Below, piece after piece: positions 33,535-41,803 of a stretch of 54,950 nucleotides of DNA. Location: assembly GCA_964541025.1 (NCBI GenBank), contig CAZIOW010000004.1:1-54950 (forward strand), in the 5' to 3' direction. The DNA comes from JAGDXO01 sp964541025 (GTDB lineage Archaea; Thermoplasmatota; Thermoplasmata; Thermoplasmatales; GCA-001856825). Within the stretch, counting starts at the first letter, position 1; each line of letters begins with the position of its first letter. The position numbers were made by a program, and so were the translations under genes. The notes under the pieces were generated by a model. That model saw only the letters and a list, made by a program, of their open reading frames with translations. It made no database searches and was not told the DNA's origin.

Positions 33535-34120
33535 CGACCCCATTCAATCTTTCAACATCTATAATCACTATGCTATCCAGATTAAGATTTTTTACAATTG
33601 CATCTGCCATATATTTCTCCCTCTCTCTTTCCATTTTGAGGTAACCTCTCCTATTAACATATCTGTCCCATTCCTTGCTAAAAGTTTCAGGGTCTGAAAG
33701 ATTCCATCTCCTCTTAATCAGTCTCTTCTTTTTGAGGCTCAGAGATATTATATCAAAAATGCTCACATTTTCAACAAAAAGATCTTCGTACTGTCCTGAT
33801 GGTATATCAATGCCTTTAACGGTTAAATTGTTTCTATCTGCATATTCAATAGATCTTATAAATGCCTCTGGAGGGATTGATGTCTTGCCGAAGTTTCTCA
33901 TATGATATTCATAAATAATTTCTATGTCATCCATTTCGATTTCGTAAGGATGTTTCAAAAAGTCTCTGAGGCCTTCTACTTCTTCCTCTGTTATAGAAAT
34001 TAAAATTTGTTTGAAATTACCATTCTTGATCTCTTCTTCTACCAAATCACCGTAGTCTTTCAATCCTTTTACTATTCCTACTAATTCTAGGGTGAAAATC
34101 CCTTCAATCTTAAGCTTCAA
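33485..34120 (-). CDS. TraB/PrgY-like protein lacking the catalytic motif (tentative)
   Basis: A 211-residue protein. The pattern of a short strand GIFTLELVGIVKGL, SITEEEVEGLRDFL, then ERE(K)YMAD near residue 165 resembles TraB-family proteins (R-E-R-D-x-Y-M). The normal GTxHxS motif of active TraB/Tiki proteins is not seen, so it is a divergent or inactive member. No membrane segment. Its start overlaps the regulator gene upstream by ATGA, and its end overlaps rlmE by 50 bases. Confidence 0.5.
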   Translation of the reverse strand: MKLKIEGIFTLELVGIVKGLKDYGDLVEEEIKNGNFKQILISITEEEVEGLRDFLKHPYEIEMDDIEIIYEYHMRNFGKTSIPPEAFIRSIEYADRNNLTVKGIDIPSGQYEDLFVENVSIFDIISLSLKKKRLIKRRWNLSDPETFSKEWDRYVNRRGYLKMEREREKYMADAIVKNLNLDSIVIIDVERLNGVVTSLKSLLPEYKFPTN

Positions 34121-35061
34121 ATAATTCGTCTCTCCCTGATTTCTTCTTTCATTTCCTCTTTGTCCTGAAATTCTTCAAGTTCTGAATAATATATTATGGG
34201 TATATCTCTCTGTATTATCTTATTTTTTGAACTTTTGACTATAATGAAACTTTCCCTCTCCATCATCTCAGATAATTCTCTCATATATTCCATTCTTCTG
34301 TTGATTCTAATTGCTTCTTCTTCAATTCCTCCTAGAAATACTGAATTGCTGTCTTCCATCAGGAAATTCATTATAGATTTTTTGAATGGGTAGATTGAGA
34401 AACCCTTCCTCTGTATCTCAAAGTTTACCAATCTTTCAAATTCCCTCATTTTCTTAAATGCTGGTGCTATATTTTCTTCTTCCAGTTTCCAAAGGAATGA
34501 TACCCTGCCCATAATTTCTTCTCCGAGAAATTCCTCCATTTTCAAGGCTGTATCAACTGATGCTGACATGCCAGCTTCGTACATTAAAATGGCCCTTCTT
34601 GAAGTCCCAACAGCATTTGCTATATCACCAAGCGATAACATTTTCTCTTCTCTTATTTTCTTCAATTTTTCTGAGTCCAGATTTACATAGAAGCCTCCTG
34701 GTCCTGCTCTCACAAGAGGTTCCTCTTCATTCTCCAAATAGGATATAAATGTGTTAGGTGATACTACAGGCAGTGAATACCTTGTATAGACAACACCATC
34801 CTCTACCTTCTCATTTCTATTGAAAAGACTGATTACTAATGGATATGCATTGGTATATTTTGCAAGTGCTATCAATGCGTTGGAAACTTCTTCAGTAAGA
34901 AGCCCCACATTTGGGATTATCTTTATTAAAAGTATCTTTTCCTTCATTCTCAAAACCAAATCAAATGAATAAGAAAGTTCTGGATCTGTGCATAGAAACC
35001 TGTAGCCCTGTTTGTCTACGGATTTCTTTATAAAATTAAGAATTAAGATTCTCTGATCCAC
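34117..35061 (-). CDS. COG1395-type HTH (XRE-like) transcriptional regulator
   Basis: A 314-residue protein. The helix-turn-helix sits at about residues 133-185 (LKKIREEKMLSLGDIAN, then VGTSRRAILMYEAGMSASVD), with a nuclease-like alpha/beta N-terminal part (LLIKIIPNVGLLTEE) and a helical C-terminal part. This is the layout of archaeal 'putative HTH-type transcriptional regulatory proteins'. It lies 23 bases downstream of pyrE on the same strand. Targets are unknown. Confidence 0.78.
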   Translation of the reverse strand: MDQRILILNFIKKSVDKQGYRFLCTDPELSYSFDLVLRMKEKILLIKIIPNVGLLTEEVSNALIALAKYTNAYPLVISLFNRNEKVEDGVVYTRYSLPVVSPNTFISYLENEEEPLVRAGPGGFYVNLDSEKLKKIREEKMLSLGDIANAVGTSRRAILMYEAGMSASVDTALKMEEFLGEEIMGRVSFLWKLEEENIAPAFKKMREFERLVNFEIQRKGFSIYPFKKSIMNFLMEDSNSVFLGGIEEEAIRINRRMEYMRELSEMMERESFIIVKSSKNKIIQRDIPIIYYSELEEFQDKEEMKEEIRERRII

Positions 35062-35084
35062 ACAGTATAAGAAAAAATAAATAT

Positions 35085-35603
35085 TTAAATACTATCTTTT
35101 TTTATCTCTTTTATATTTACTAGGCTTAATAATTCTATTCCCTCCTGCTCAAGGTTTTCTTTAGCACCTTCTTGTCTGTCAACAACCACAACAACCTTAT
35201 CAGTCCTGACAGCCTTTTCCTTAAGTCTTGTGACAGCCTTTAAAATTGTTGAGCCAGTTGTTGTTACGTCCTCAACGAAGGTTATCACTTCTCCATAAAC
35301 CAATTCTCCTTCCACCATCTTTTCTAGTCCGTATTCTTTTTTTTCCTTTCTAACTATTATAAGATTCTTGCCTGTTTCCATTGAAACCGCAACACCGAAT
35401 GGAACAGCCCCAAGTTCAACTGCTGCTACTTTATCCCCCGTGATGTATCGTGCAGCCTTCTTAGATACCATTTTTAAAAAATTTGGATTAAGTAAAGCAG
35501 ATTTAACGTCTACATAGAAATCTGAAGTGGCGCCGGAAGAAAGAGTGAATTTTCCAAATTTAATATTACCATTCTTGACCAAAAAATCGGCTATTTCATC
35601 CAT
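35085..35603 (-). CDS. pyrE: Orotate phosphoribosyltransferase
   Basis: A 172-residue type I phosphoribosyltransferase in pyrimidine synthesis. It has GKFTLSSGATSDFYVDVKSAL (orotate-binding region), VAAVELGAVPFGVAVS, RKEKKEYGLEK, and the PRPP loop VITFVEDVTTTGSTILKAV. Length is normal for archaea. Divergent from the tRNA-Asn gene. Confidence 0.93.
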   Translation of the reverse strand: MDEIADFLVKNGNIKFGKFTLSSGATSDFYVDVKSALLNPNFLKMVSKKAARYITGDKVAAVELGAVPFGVAVSMETGKNLIIVRKEKKEYGLEKMVEGELVYGEVITFVEDVTTTGSTILKAVTRLKEKAVRTDKVVVVVDRQEGAKENLEQEGIELLSLVNIKEIKKDSI

Positions 35604-35651
35604 ATGGGGATATCCAGAATCCCTATTTTTTTCTTGCCATGAAATTATAGG

Positions 35652-35664
35652 AAATATTTTTAAT
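35652..35664 (+). promoter_or_regulatory. TATA box for tRNA-Asn
   Basis: AAATATTTTTAAT centred about 28 bases before the 5' end of the tRNA, the normal archaeal spacing. Confidence 0.5.
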
Positions 35665-35685
35665 GATGTATCATTTTCCCTATTA

Positions 35686-35758
35686 GCCGCCGTAGCTTAG
35701 TCGGTAGAGCACCCGGCTGTTAACCGGGAGGTCACCGGTTCGAGCCCGGTCGGCGGCG
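35686..35758 (+). tRNA. tRNA-Asn(GUU)
   Basis: 73 nt without CCA. Acceptor GCCGCCG pairs with CGGCGGC, discriminator G. Anticodon arm CCGGC TGTTAAC CGG gives GUU, and the T-arm is CCGGTTCGAGCCCGG. An integrase fragment lies 22 bases downstream, its C-terminal end facing the tRNA, so the tRNA 3' end was probably an attachment site. Confidence 0.96.
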
Positions 35759-35780
35759 TAGGGTTCATAGCAGTTTCGCC

Positions 35781-36209
35781 TCAGCTAGAAAAAAAATCTA
35801 GCTGTTTCTCACTAAACAAGTCCAGTGCGTCTTTCTGGTCGATCTGCATGTACCTCTTTGTTGTGTCGAGTTTCTCATCTCCGAATATTAGGCGGATGAC
35901 CTCCAGATCATATCCCTGCTGGTAAAGGTACCTTGCATAGAACCTCTTTGCCATGTGCGGGGAGAAGTGAACCTCTGCCTCTTTGATAACTTGGTATATG
36001 TGCATCCTCATGTCATCGTATGTTAGCGGTTCACCGCACATGTTAGTGAACAGTGCATTGACTCCGGGCTTTGATCTGCGAACCCTGGGGTACTCCGGAT
36101 ACGAAACACTCCTTATACTCTCGGGAAGGTATACGTCCCTTGTCTTCTGACCCTTCATGGATTGCCCATACATAATCATAATGTCAAATGAGTCATTGTG
36201 CCTATCCAT
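35781..36209 (-). pseudogene. Tyrosine recombinase (integrase) catalytic-domain fragment
   Basis: A 142-residue reading frame corresponding to the C-terminal half of a tyrosine recombinase. Visible pieces: MKGQKTRDVYLP (the beta-strand lysine region), FSPHMAKRFYARYLYQQ (HxxR region), and VIRLIFGDEKLDTTKRYMQI with the Tyr nucleophile. The DNA-binding arm domain and the first catalytic Arg box are missing, and no promoter is seen. It stops 22 bases from the 3' end of tRNA-Asn, the usual position of an integrase at an attachment site. Most likely a remnant of an integrated element. Confidence 0.68.
35782..35804. repeat. Perfect 8-bp inverted repeat with A/T loop
   Basis: CAGCTAGA, seven A's, TCTAGCTG. 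It covers the last codons of the integrase fragment and lies 24 bases after tRNA-Asn. It could end tRNA-Asn transcription or be an arm of an attachment site. Confidence 0.4.
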
Positions 36210-36305
36210 TATCCTGAGTTTTTACTTATGCTAATTAAAGATGAATTCCTAATATTCACATTATAAAAGGTTAAAATTTTTAATTAGAAGTATTTCAATA
36301 AAAAA

Positions 36306-36379
36306 TGGGGTCGGCCGGGTTTGAACCGACGACCACCTGGTTATGAGCCAGGCGCTCTACCAGGCTGAGCTACGACCCC
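36306..36379 (-). tRNA. tRNA with CAU anticodon (Met or Ile2)
   Basis: Acceptor GGGGTCG pairs with CGACCCC, discriminator A. Anticodon arm CCTGG CTCATAA CCAGG gives CAU. The anticodon stem lacks the three G:C pairs of initiator tRNA, so it is either elongator Met or the Ile2 tRNA whose C34 is modified; the sequence alone does not decide. Confidence 0.9.
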
Positions 36380-36435
36380 CTTATTCCTTATTATTTTAAG
36401 AATTAAAATCTTACCATCAGAGAAAAAGGAAAAAA

Positions 36436-37104
36436 TTAATTAGAGCCCTTAGTTTTGTTCTTGTAAGCTTCTAACACGTAGTCGACAAAGTTGTCCTCGG
36501 GATAAGCTCCTACGAACTGAACATCTCCGTTTATCACTATATGAGGTACTGAAGAAACCCCCCACTGATCTGCCCATTCCGGAAACTCTATCGCTTCTAC
36601 CATTTCCCCTGTAATATTCTCATTTGCCAGCGCAAATTTATGGGCAACGCCAACCGCTCTAGGGCAATATGGGCAAGTTGGAGTGACGAATACCTGTATC
36701 TTAATTGGTGAATCAACTTCCTTGATCTTATTCATTACTTCGCCCTCAAGTTCAGGATCGTTTCTTGAAACCCTCCTGATGTCCTCTATAAGTGAGGAAA
36801 ATTCATAGCCCATTGGTATTCCAATATATTTAATCCTTGCATCTTCATTCTTTCCGTTATGCGTTACCACTGTTGTAGGTGCCCTATCAATTCCCCAGGC
36901 CTTAGCCTTTTCAGAATCTAATGGCAGAACTTCAACCTTTATCATATCAGATATCTCTGTCAGCTCCTTTGCTATCTGTACAGTCTGCTCACAGTACTGG
37001 CAGTCATCGTTTGAAGTGAATATGTACAGCTTCACCTCATCCTTGAGATTCTTCTCAAATTCTTCCTGAAGGTATTTTCTATCCTTATCTTTTAGTAAAG
37101 GCAT
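36436..37104 (-). CDS. pdo: Protein disulfide oxidoreductase (double thioredoxin fold)
   Basis: A 222-residue archaeal PDO with two thioredoxin-like units. Active sites are CQYC in FTSNDDCQYCEQTV (unit 1) and CPYC in FVTPTCPYCPRAVG (unit 2), each followed by the cis-proline loop (RAPTTVV, SSVPHIV). These proteins form disulfides in the cytosol of thermophiles. No signal peptide. Confidence 0.9.
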   Translation of the reverse strand: MPLLKDKDRKYLQEEFEKNLKDEVKLYIFTSNDDCQYCEQTVQIAKELTEISDMIKVEVLPLDSEKAKAWGIDRAPTTVVTHNGKNEDARIKYIGIPMGYEFSSLIEDIRRVSRNDPELEGEVMNKIKEVDSPIKIQVFVTPTCPYCPRAVGVAHKFALANENITGEMVEAIEFPEWADQWGVSSVPHIVINGDVQFVGAYPEDNFVDYVLEAYKNKTKGSN

Positions 37105-37197
37105 CTTACTTCACCTTGGAAGGTTATTAAAATAAAGTTAATTATACTATCGGTACTTTGTATATTTAAACACAATTGTAAATAACCTGAAAATACT

Positions 37198-37845
37198 ATG
37201 CATTCAATGGGAAAATTGATAATTTTTGATATGGATGGTACTCTGATTGATTCAGATAAAACCATCATGAGATGCATGGAAAATGCTTCATTTCATTTTG
37301 GCTATAGCCTTCATTCAATTAAGAATAACATAGGGATATTGAAACTTGATGATATCCTTAAAATTAATGGTGTACCTGAAAAAGATATAGGTGATATTCT
37401 GGCACTTTATAGGAAATGTTATCTGGAAACCTTTTATCTTGACACTAAGCCGATGGAAAAATCATTAGAAACCCTCGAATATTTGCAGAACAATAATAAG
37501 CTGGGAATCCTTACTCTTAAATACAAGGATCTTACTGAAAGACTGCTGGAATTCTTTTTCAGAAATGTCAAATTTGAATTTATAGTAGGAGGGGACAGCG
37601 GAATAAAGAATAAAACGGAAGGCCTTAGAAAAATAATTGATCTTTCGGGGTATAATAATTCACAGATTTTTTATGTCGGAGACAGAGGATCTGATATGAA
37701 ATCTGCCATGGAAGCAGGTATTAAAGGTATATGGGTTTCATACGGACTTGGAGCTGGTGATATTTTCCCCAGCGACTATGAATTTTACAGAGTAGATTCA
37801 TTATATAAAATAATTGAAATATTATGCGCTGACAGAGAATCCTGA
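37198..37845 (+). CDS. HAD-family phosphatase (phosphoglycolate phosphatase-like)
   Basis: A 215-residue HAD phosphatase. Motif I is IIFDMDGTLIDSD near the start, motif II GILTLKY, motif III the lysine in GIKNKTEGLRKI, motif IV VGDRGSDMKSAMEAG. The helical cap fits the PGP/GPH-type group; the substrate is unknown. The start may be 37198 or the ATG at 37207. It overlaps the convergent gene by 24 bases. Confidence 0.85.
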   Translation: MHSMGKLIIFDMDGTLIDSDKTIMRCMENASFHFGYSLHSIKNNIGILKLDDILKINGVPEKDIGDILALYRKCYLETFYLDTKPMEKSLETLEYLQNNNKLGILTLKYKDLTERLLEFFFRNVKFEFIVGGDSGIKNKTEGLRKIIDLSGYNNSQIFYVGDRGSDMKSAMEAGIKGIWVSYGLGAGDIFPSDYEFYRVDSLYKIIEILCADRES

Positions 37846-38142
37846 TTTCTTAGCGTTCCTCTCTACCAATTTTATAATTTCGGGATTAGCCTCCTTGTTT
37901 GCGCTTATCTCTATTGTTTTCTCAGGGAATGATAGAGAGACGTAACCCACTGTTATATCTTCCGCAGTGACTGGTTCCTTTCTTGAAAATTTTGAAATGA
38001 GGTCCTCAACAGTCCATTTATCCTGTGGATCTATGTTCAAAAATTCCTCTACAGCTTCAGCAATCTTATCTTCCAGGACGCATATGGTTGATCTGTCAAG
38101 TAGTGACAGAGAGAACATGAAAATATAGCATCTCATACTCAT
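37822..38142 (-). CDS. Hypothetical protein, partner of the TusA-like gene
   Basis: A 106-residue protein with a hydrophobic N-terminal stretch (MSMRCYIFMFSLSLL) and a mixed alpha/beta remainder (EKTIEISANKE, IIKLVERNAKKSGFSV). The stretch is too short and irregular to call a membrane anchor. The ATG overlaps the TusA-like stop (ATGA), so the two are coupled. Not recognised. Confidence 0.5.
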   Translation of the reverse strand: MSMRCYIFMFSLSLLDRSTICVLEDKIAEAVEEFLNIDPQDKWTVEDLISKFSRKEPVTAEDITVGYVSLSFPEKTIEISANKEANPEIIKLVERNAKKSGFSVSA

Positions 38143-38396
38143 AACTTCCTGAGTCTGTATACTATATTAAAATCCTCTTTATTCTCTTCAATCTTAAATC
38201 CACTGTTATTTATAAGATCATTAAATGTTTCATCATCTATCGTCCATTTTTCCTTAGGAACTATGAGAAGTAATGTTTGGTTTTTTTTAAGCTCCCTGCC
38301 AGCAAGCCTGATTGCACCCTTTATGTATATGAAAGGTTCTCCGCAGTTGAGAGCCCTCAGATCTTCCACTCTGTCTGCTTTTTCATAAATTTCCAT
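38139..38396 (-). CDS. TusA-like sulfur-carrier-fold protein
   Basis: An 85-residue protein. LRALNCGEPFIYIKGAIR matches the TusA pattern LxCPxPxxxxKxxxx, with the reactive Cys kept but Cys-Pro changed to Cys-Gly; the following strand KKNQTLLLIV and the C-terminal half also fit. TusA-fold proteins carry sulfur as a persulfide for tRNA thiolation or sulfur oxidation. The altered motif makes the assignment tentative. Confidence 0.6.
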   Translation of the reverse strand: MEIYEKADRVEDLRALNCGEPFIYIKGAIRLAGRELKKNQTLLLIVPKEKWTIDDETFNDLINNSGFKIEENKEDFNIVYRLRKL

Positions 38397-38500
38397 GGTC
38401 TCTAATTATTTTCTGGTTGATTATATTTATCTCACTTTAATTCCTACTATTATTTTCGCTATGTCTCAGGAGCACATGGGATCAATTTTAAAGGATAAAT

Positions 38501-39376
38501 TCAAAGGAGAGGTTTAATTTCGGATAATAATTTCTCCTTTGTTTCCTTGTCCAAATCCCTCAAGGGGAATATGCTCTGCATATCCTTCCCGTATATCAAC
38601 CCTGAAAATGCGGCTACATATGCCTGTGGGAATTCATACTTACCCATGATTTTCTTCAGTCTGCTAAGATTCCTTTGTATTTCCTTTGCTTTATCTATGT
38701 TTCCTCTTATGAATTCATTGTAGACCTTAACTGTCAAATCGGAAAAGTTTGATGTCCCGCATATACCTCCCTTCGCTCCCATCATGAGAGAAGGCAGTAA
38801 AAGATCATCCTGGCCCTGCAGTATAACAAAATCTTTTCCAAGAATATCTATGAATGCAGAGAAATTAGTGAAATTACTGCTGCTATCTTTAATACCTACG
38901 AGATTGCTATGCTCCTTTCTTAATTTAAGAACTGTATCTGCTAAGATATTGTTATTTGTATTTTGAGGAATATTGTATATTAAAACTGGTATATCCAATT
39001 CCTGAAGTAATTTATCGTAGTACGCATATAATGATTCCTGAGACATATTCACATAATATGGGGTTACAATAGATAAACCGTCTGCACCGAGTTCCTTGGC
39101 ATAGTTTGCCATTGTTAGGGTTTCATCGAACGAGTTTCTTCCTACCCCTGCAAGGAAATACATATTTTCCTTCTTTTTGTCCATAAAGTATTCAAGTATT
39201 TTCACCTGCAGTTCCACTGAAGTTATTGCAAAACCACCTGTGGAACCCATAGGGAAAACTCCATTGACTCCCGCCTTTTCCAGGAATTCTATAAGTGAAT
39301 CGACAGCGTCATAATCAAGATCTCCGTTGGTTATAGGGGTTATTGTTGGTGTTATTATTCCTTTTAATTCTGACAT
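38501..39376 (-). CDS. 2-keto-3-deoxygluconate aldolase-like enzyme (DapA/NAL family)
   Basis: A 291-residue class I aldolase of the DHDPS/NAL family. The Schiff-base lysine is in GIKDSSSNFT, the tyrosine in VLIYNIPQNTNN, and GSTGGFAITSVE is the substrate loop. The pattern fits the KDG aldolases of Thermoplasma and Picrophilus, which cleave 2-keto-3-deoxygluconate to pyruvate and glyceraldehyde in the non-phosphorylative Entner-Doudoroff route; a role in lysine synthesis cannot be excluded. It starts 12 bases downstream of the ABC fusion gene on the same strand. Confidence 0.8.
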   Translation of the reverse strand: MSELKGIITPTITPITNGDLDYDAVDSLIEFLEKAGVNGVFPMGSTGGFAITSVELQVKILEYFMDKKKENMYFLAGVGRNSFDETLTMANYAKELGADGLSIVTPYYVNMSQESLYAYYDKLLQELDIPVLIYNIPQNTNNNILADTVLKLRKEHSNLVGIKDSSSNFTNFSAFIDILGKDFVILQGQDDLLLPSLMMGAKGGICGTSNFSDLTVKVYNEFIRGNIDKAKEIQRNLSRLKKIMGKYEFPQAYVAAFSGLIYGKDMQSIFPLRDLDKETKEKLLSEIKPLL

Positions 39377-39388
39377 AATATGAAATTT

Positions 39389-41686
39389 TTAACTCTTATA
39401 TGTACCTTTCATATTGTCAATCTTAACATTAAAATGATCCTGCATAAATTTCAGGCCCTCTTTATTATCCTTCCTTATGAACCTAGTCAGCGTTTCATTT
39501 TCCTCGTAATCAAAAACTATCCATGTATCATTCTCTACAGTGTATGCAAATACGTCAGGTTTTATTGTTGATTGCGGCTTGTATACAACGGTAGCAGTTA
39601 TTATCCTCTTGTTTGTATTCTTTCTCAGAACTTCAATTGCAGCTTCTATTGTTTTTCCAGTATCAGCTATATCATCAACAAGCAGTATGTAACCTTCCTC
39701 ATCCCTAAACGAATGCTCAAATGACCCTACACTTACCTTTGATAGCGGAACACCGTCATCGCTGTAATAACTTGCCTTCAGAGGATAAACCTCCTTTATC
39801 GAGAGAAAATCACTCAGCAACCTGCCGATGACCATTCCTCCCCGCTCTATGTACACAAGGCTTTCGGGTTTTCCATAATTTTTCAATATTTCCTGGGCCA
39901 TTCTGCGTGCATGTCTCTTTAAATCCTCATATCTTAATGCTTGGAAATTTTTCTTCTCCCTTTCAAACTTGAAAAATTGCACCCATTCTTTTGCATTCAA
40001 TATTATTCCATCTATAACGCCTGATTCCTTTAGCTTTCTTGAAACTCTCACTGACTGTGGAGCTTCAAGGGAAGACTGAGACATGATTTCATCATTCTGG
40101 AAAAGCTCTTCCGGTGTTCCATCAAATATTATTATTCCATTTTTCATGACAATGGCCCTTCTTGTATACTCTGCAACAAGACTCATATCATGAGTTATAA
40201 CTATTACAGTGGAACCTGATTGATTTAGCTCTGTCAGAATATCCATCATCTCTCTTGACATTCTATAGTCCTGGCCAGTTGTTGGTTCATCTACGATTAT
40301 TATCTCGGGCTTCCTCACAATCACACTTGCAATTGATAGTCTTCTTTGCTCTCCCCTGCTTAAAGATGAGGATATCTGATCCTTCTTATCAAAGAGATGA
40401 ACCCTTTTCAAGATTGCCTCTGTTAATTTTTCTATTTCTCCTGCTGGAAAATTAGAATCCTTTAAATAAAATTCAATCTCTTCCTTCACTGTTTTATTAG
40501 CAATGTGGCTTTCTGGATTCTGCTTCACGTATCCTATGAATTCTGATATTTTCTCTTTGTTTTCCTCTACTGATACATCCATATCGTTTATTCTCATTTC
40601 TCCTTCTCTGATGTTTAAATATCCAGCAATTGCCTTGGATAAAGTACTCTTTCCTGATCCATTCGGACCTATCAGTGATACAAATTCTCCCTTCCGGATC
40701 TTTAGATCAATACCATTCAGCGCTCTTGTTCCGTCATCATAGGTGTATTCTAAGCCCCTAATTTCGATGATATTCCTGCCAGAACTTTTTTCTTCCCTCT
40801 CAACCTTAAATCCCCTGACCCTCTCAACTCTTATCTTATTCTCTATGTTTTCACTTGGGCCGATTATTTGCATTATTTCTGGAATCTCTATAAATGATAA
40901 TAAGTCATTATTTGTGTATATTTTGCTTGGTTCATCAATGGAAATGATCTCATTATTGTTCATTACTGCCACCCTGTCCGCAAATCTCATCAAAATTTCA
41001 GGGTCCTTTTCGACCATTATTACTGTTAAATTTGATTTTTTCTTGAGGGATCCGATGGCTTCTATTAGTTCCTTTTTGCCAGCTGGATCCAGATCTGATG
41101 TAGGTTCATCTAGAATCAAAATTTTTGGGGCTGTAAGCAGCGAGCTTGCAATAAGTAGTCTCTGTTTTTCTCCAGCGGAAAGCTCTGATGAATGAATTCT
41201 GCCGGCTTCCTTATAAATGTACCCCATACCAACTATTTCAAGTGCTTCCTTTATTCTTGACTCCTTTTCTTCTTCTGAGATTTTAATTTCTATCATTTTC
41301 TTTTCAAGTTCTTCTTTTATGCTATCTGATCTAAACTGGCTCTCTGGATTCTGCATTACAAGTTCTATTATTTTAAGGATATCCTTATTACCTGCTATCA
41401 TTCTTCTTCCATTCTTCTCCTCAATTCCTGAGAGCAATTCTCCGTCTACAAATACTGATCCAGAGAAATAATCAGATTCCCGGCCAGGTGGCATATTAAC
41501 CTGATAAGGTATGACACCTCCTATAACATAGCATAATGTAGTTTTTCCGGAGCCTGTATTCCCCGTAAGTCCAAAAAATTCACCCTCTCCTATCTCCAGA
41601 TTGATGTTCCTGAGCACGTATTCATCGTGACCTGTAAGTACTGGGTATTTCCAGTTCAAATTCCTTATTTCCACAATTTTTTTCAT
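39389..41686 (-). CDS. Double ABC ATPase (ECF/CbiO type) fused to a purine phosphoribosyltransferase
   Basis: A 765-residue fusion. ABC domain 1: Walker A TGNTGSGKT (41-49), Q-loop MQNPESQF (111-118), signature SAGEKQR (170-176), Walker B ILDEPTSD. ABC domain 2: GPNGSGKST (340-348), KQNPESHI, SRGEQRR (443-449), VDEPTTGQD. The Q-loops are typical of EcfA/CbiO. Residues about 580-750 are a COG2236-type phosphoribosyltransferase: YIERGGMVIGRLLSD (613-626), PRPP loop LLVDDIADTGKT (668-679) and WIVFDYEENE. No transmembrane T or S component is next to it. A combined uptake and salvage role is inferred. Confidence 0.88.
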   Translation of the reverse strand: MKKIVEIRNLNWKYPVLTGHDEYVLRNINLEIGEGEFFGLTGNTGSGKTTLCYVIGGVIPYQVNMPPGRESDYFSGSVFVDGELLSGIEEKNGRRMIAGNKDILKIIELVMQNPESQFRSDSIKEELEKKMIEIKISEEEKESRIKEALEIVGMGYIYKEAGRIHSSELSAGEKQRLLIASSLLTAPKILILDEPTSDLDPAGKKELIEAIGSLKKKSNLTVIMVEKDPEILMRFADRVAVMNNNEIISIDEPSKIYTNNDLLSFIEIPEIMQIIGPSENIENKIRVERVRGFKVEREEKSSGRNIIEIRGLEYTYDDGTRALNGIDLKIRKGEFVSLIGPNGSGKSTLSKAIAGYLNIREGEMRINDMDVSVEENKEKISEFIGYVKQNPESHIANKTVKEEIEFYLKDSNFPAGEIEKLTEAILKRVHLFDKKDQISSSLSRGEQRRLSIASVIVRKPEIIIVDEPTTGQDYRMSREMMDILTELNQSGSTVIVITHDMSLVAEYTRRAIVMKNGIIIFDGTPEELFQNDEIMSQSSLEAPQSVRVSRKLKESGVIDGIILNAKEWVQFFKFEREKKNFQALRYEDLKRHARRMAQEILKNYGKPESLVYIERGGMVIGRLLSDFLSIKEVYPLKASYYSDDGVPLSKVSVGSFEHSFRDEEGYILLVDDIADTGKTIEAAIEVLRKNTNKRIITATVVYKPQSTIKPDVFAYTVENDTWIVFDYEENETLTRFIRKDNKEGLKFMQDHFNVKIDNMKGTYKS

Positions 41687-41803
41687 GAATGATTACTTGA
41701 ATAAATCATAAGATTAAAAGAATACTTCATAATTCATTTTTAATATTATAATCTCTATATTGAAACACTTTTTCATATTTAAAAAATTAGAAAATAAAAA
41801 TAA

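Noticed and set aside
36240..36305. Possible second attachment-site copy between the integrase fragment and tRNA-CAU
   Set aside because: No segment here matches the 3' end of tRNA-Asn; the tRNA-CAU T-arm similarity is only what all tRNAs share.
40743..41195. 150-codon open frame opposite the ABC fusion gene
   Set aside because: It lies antisense to Walker and signature motifs of a well-supported gene, has no family resemblance and no promoter of its own.
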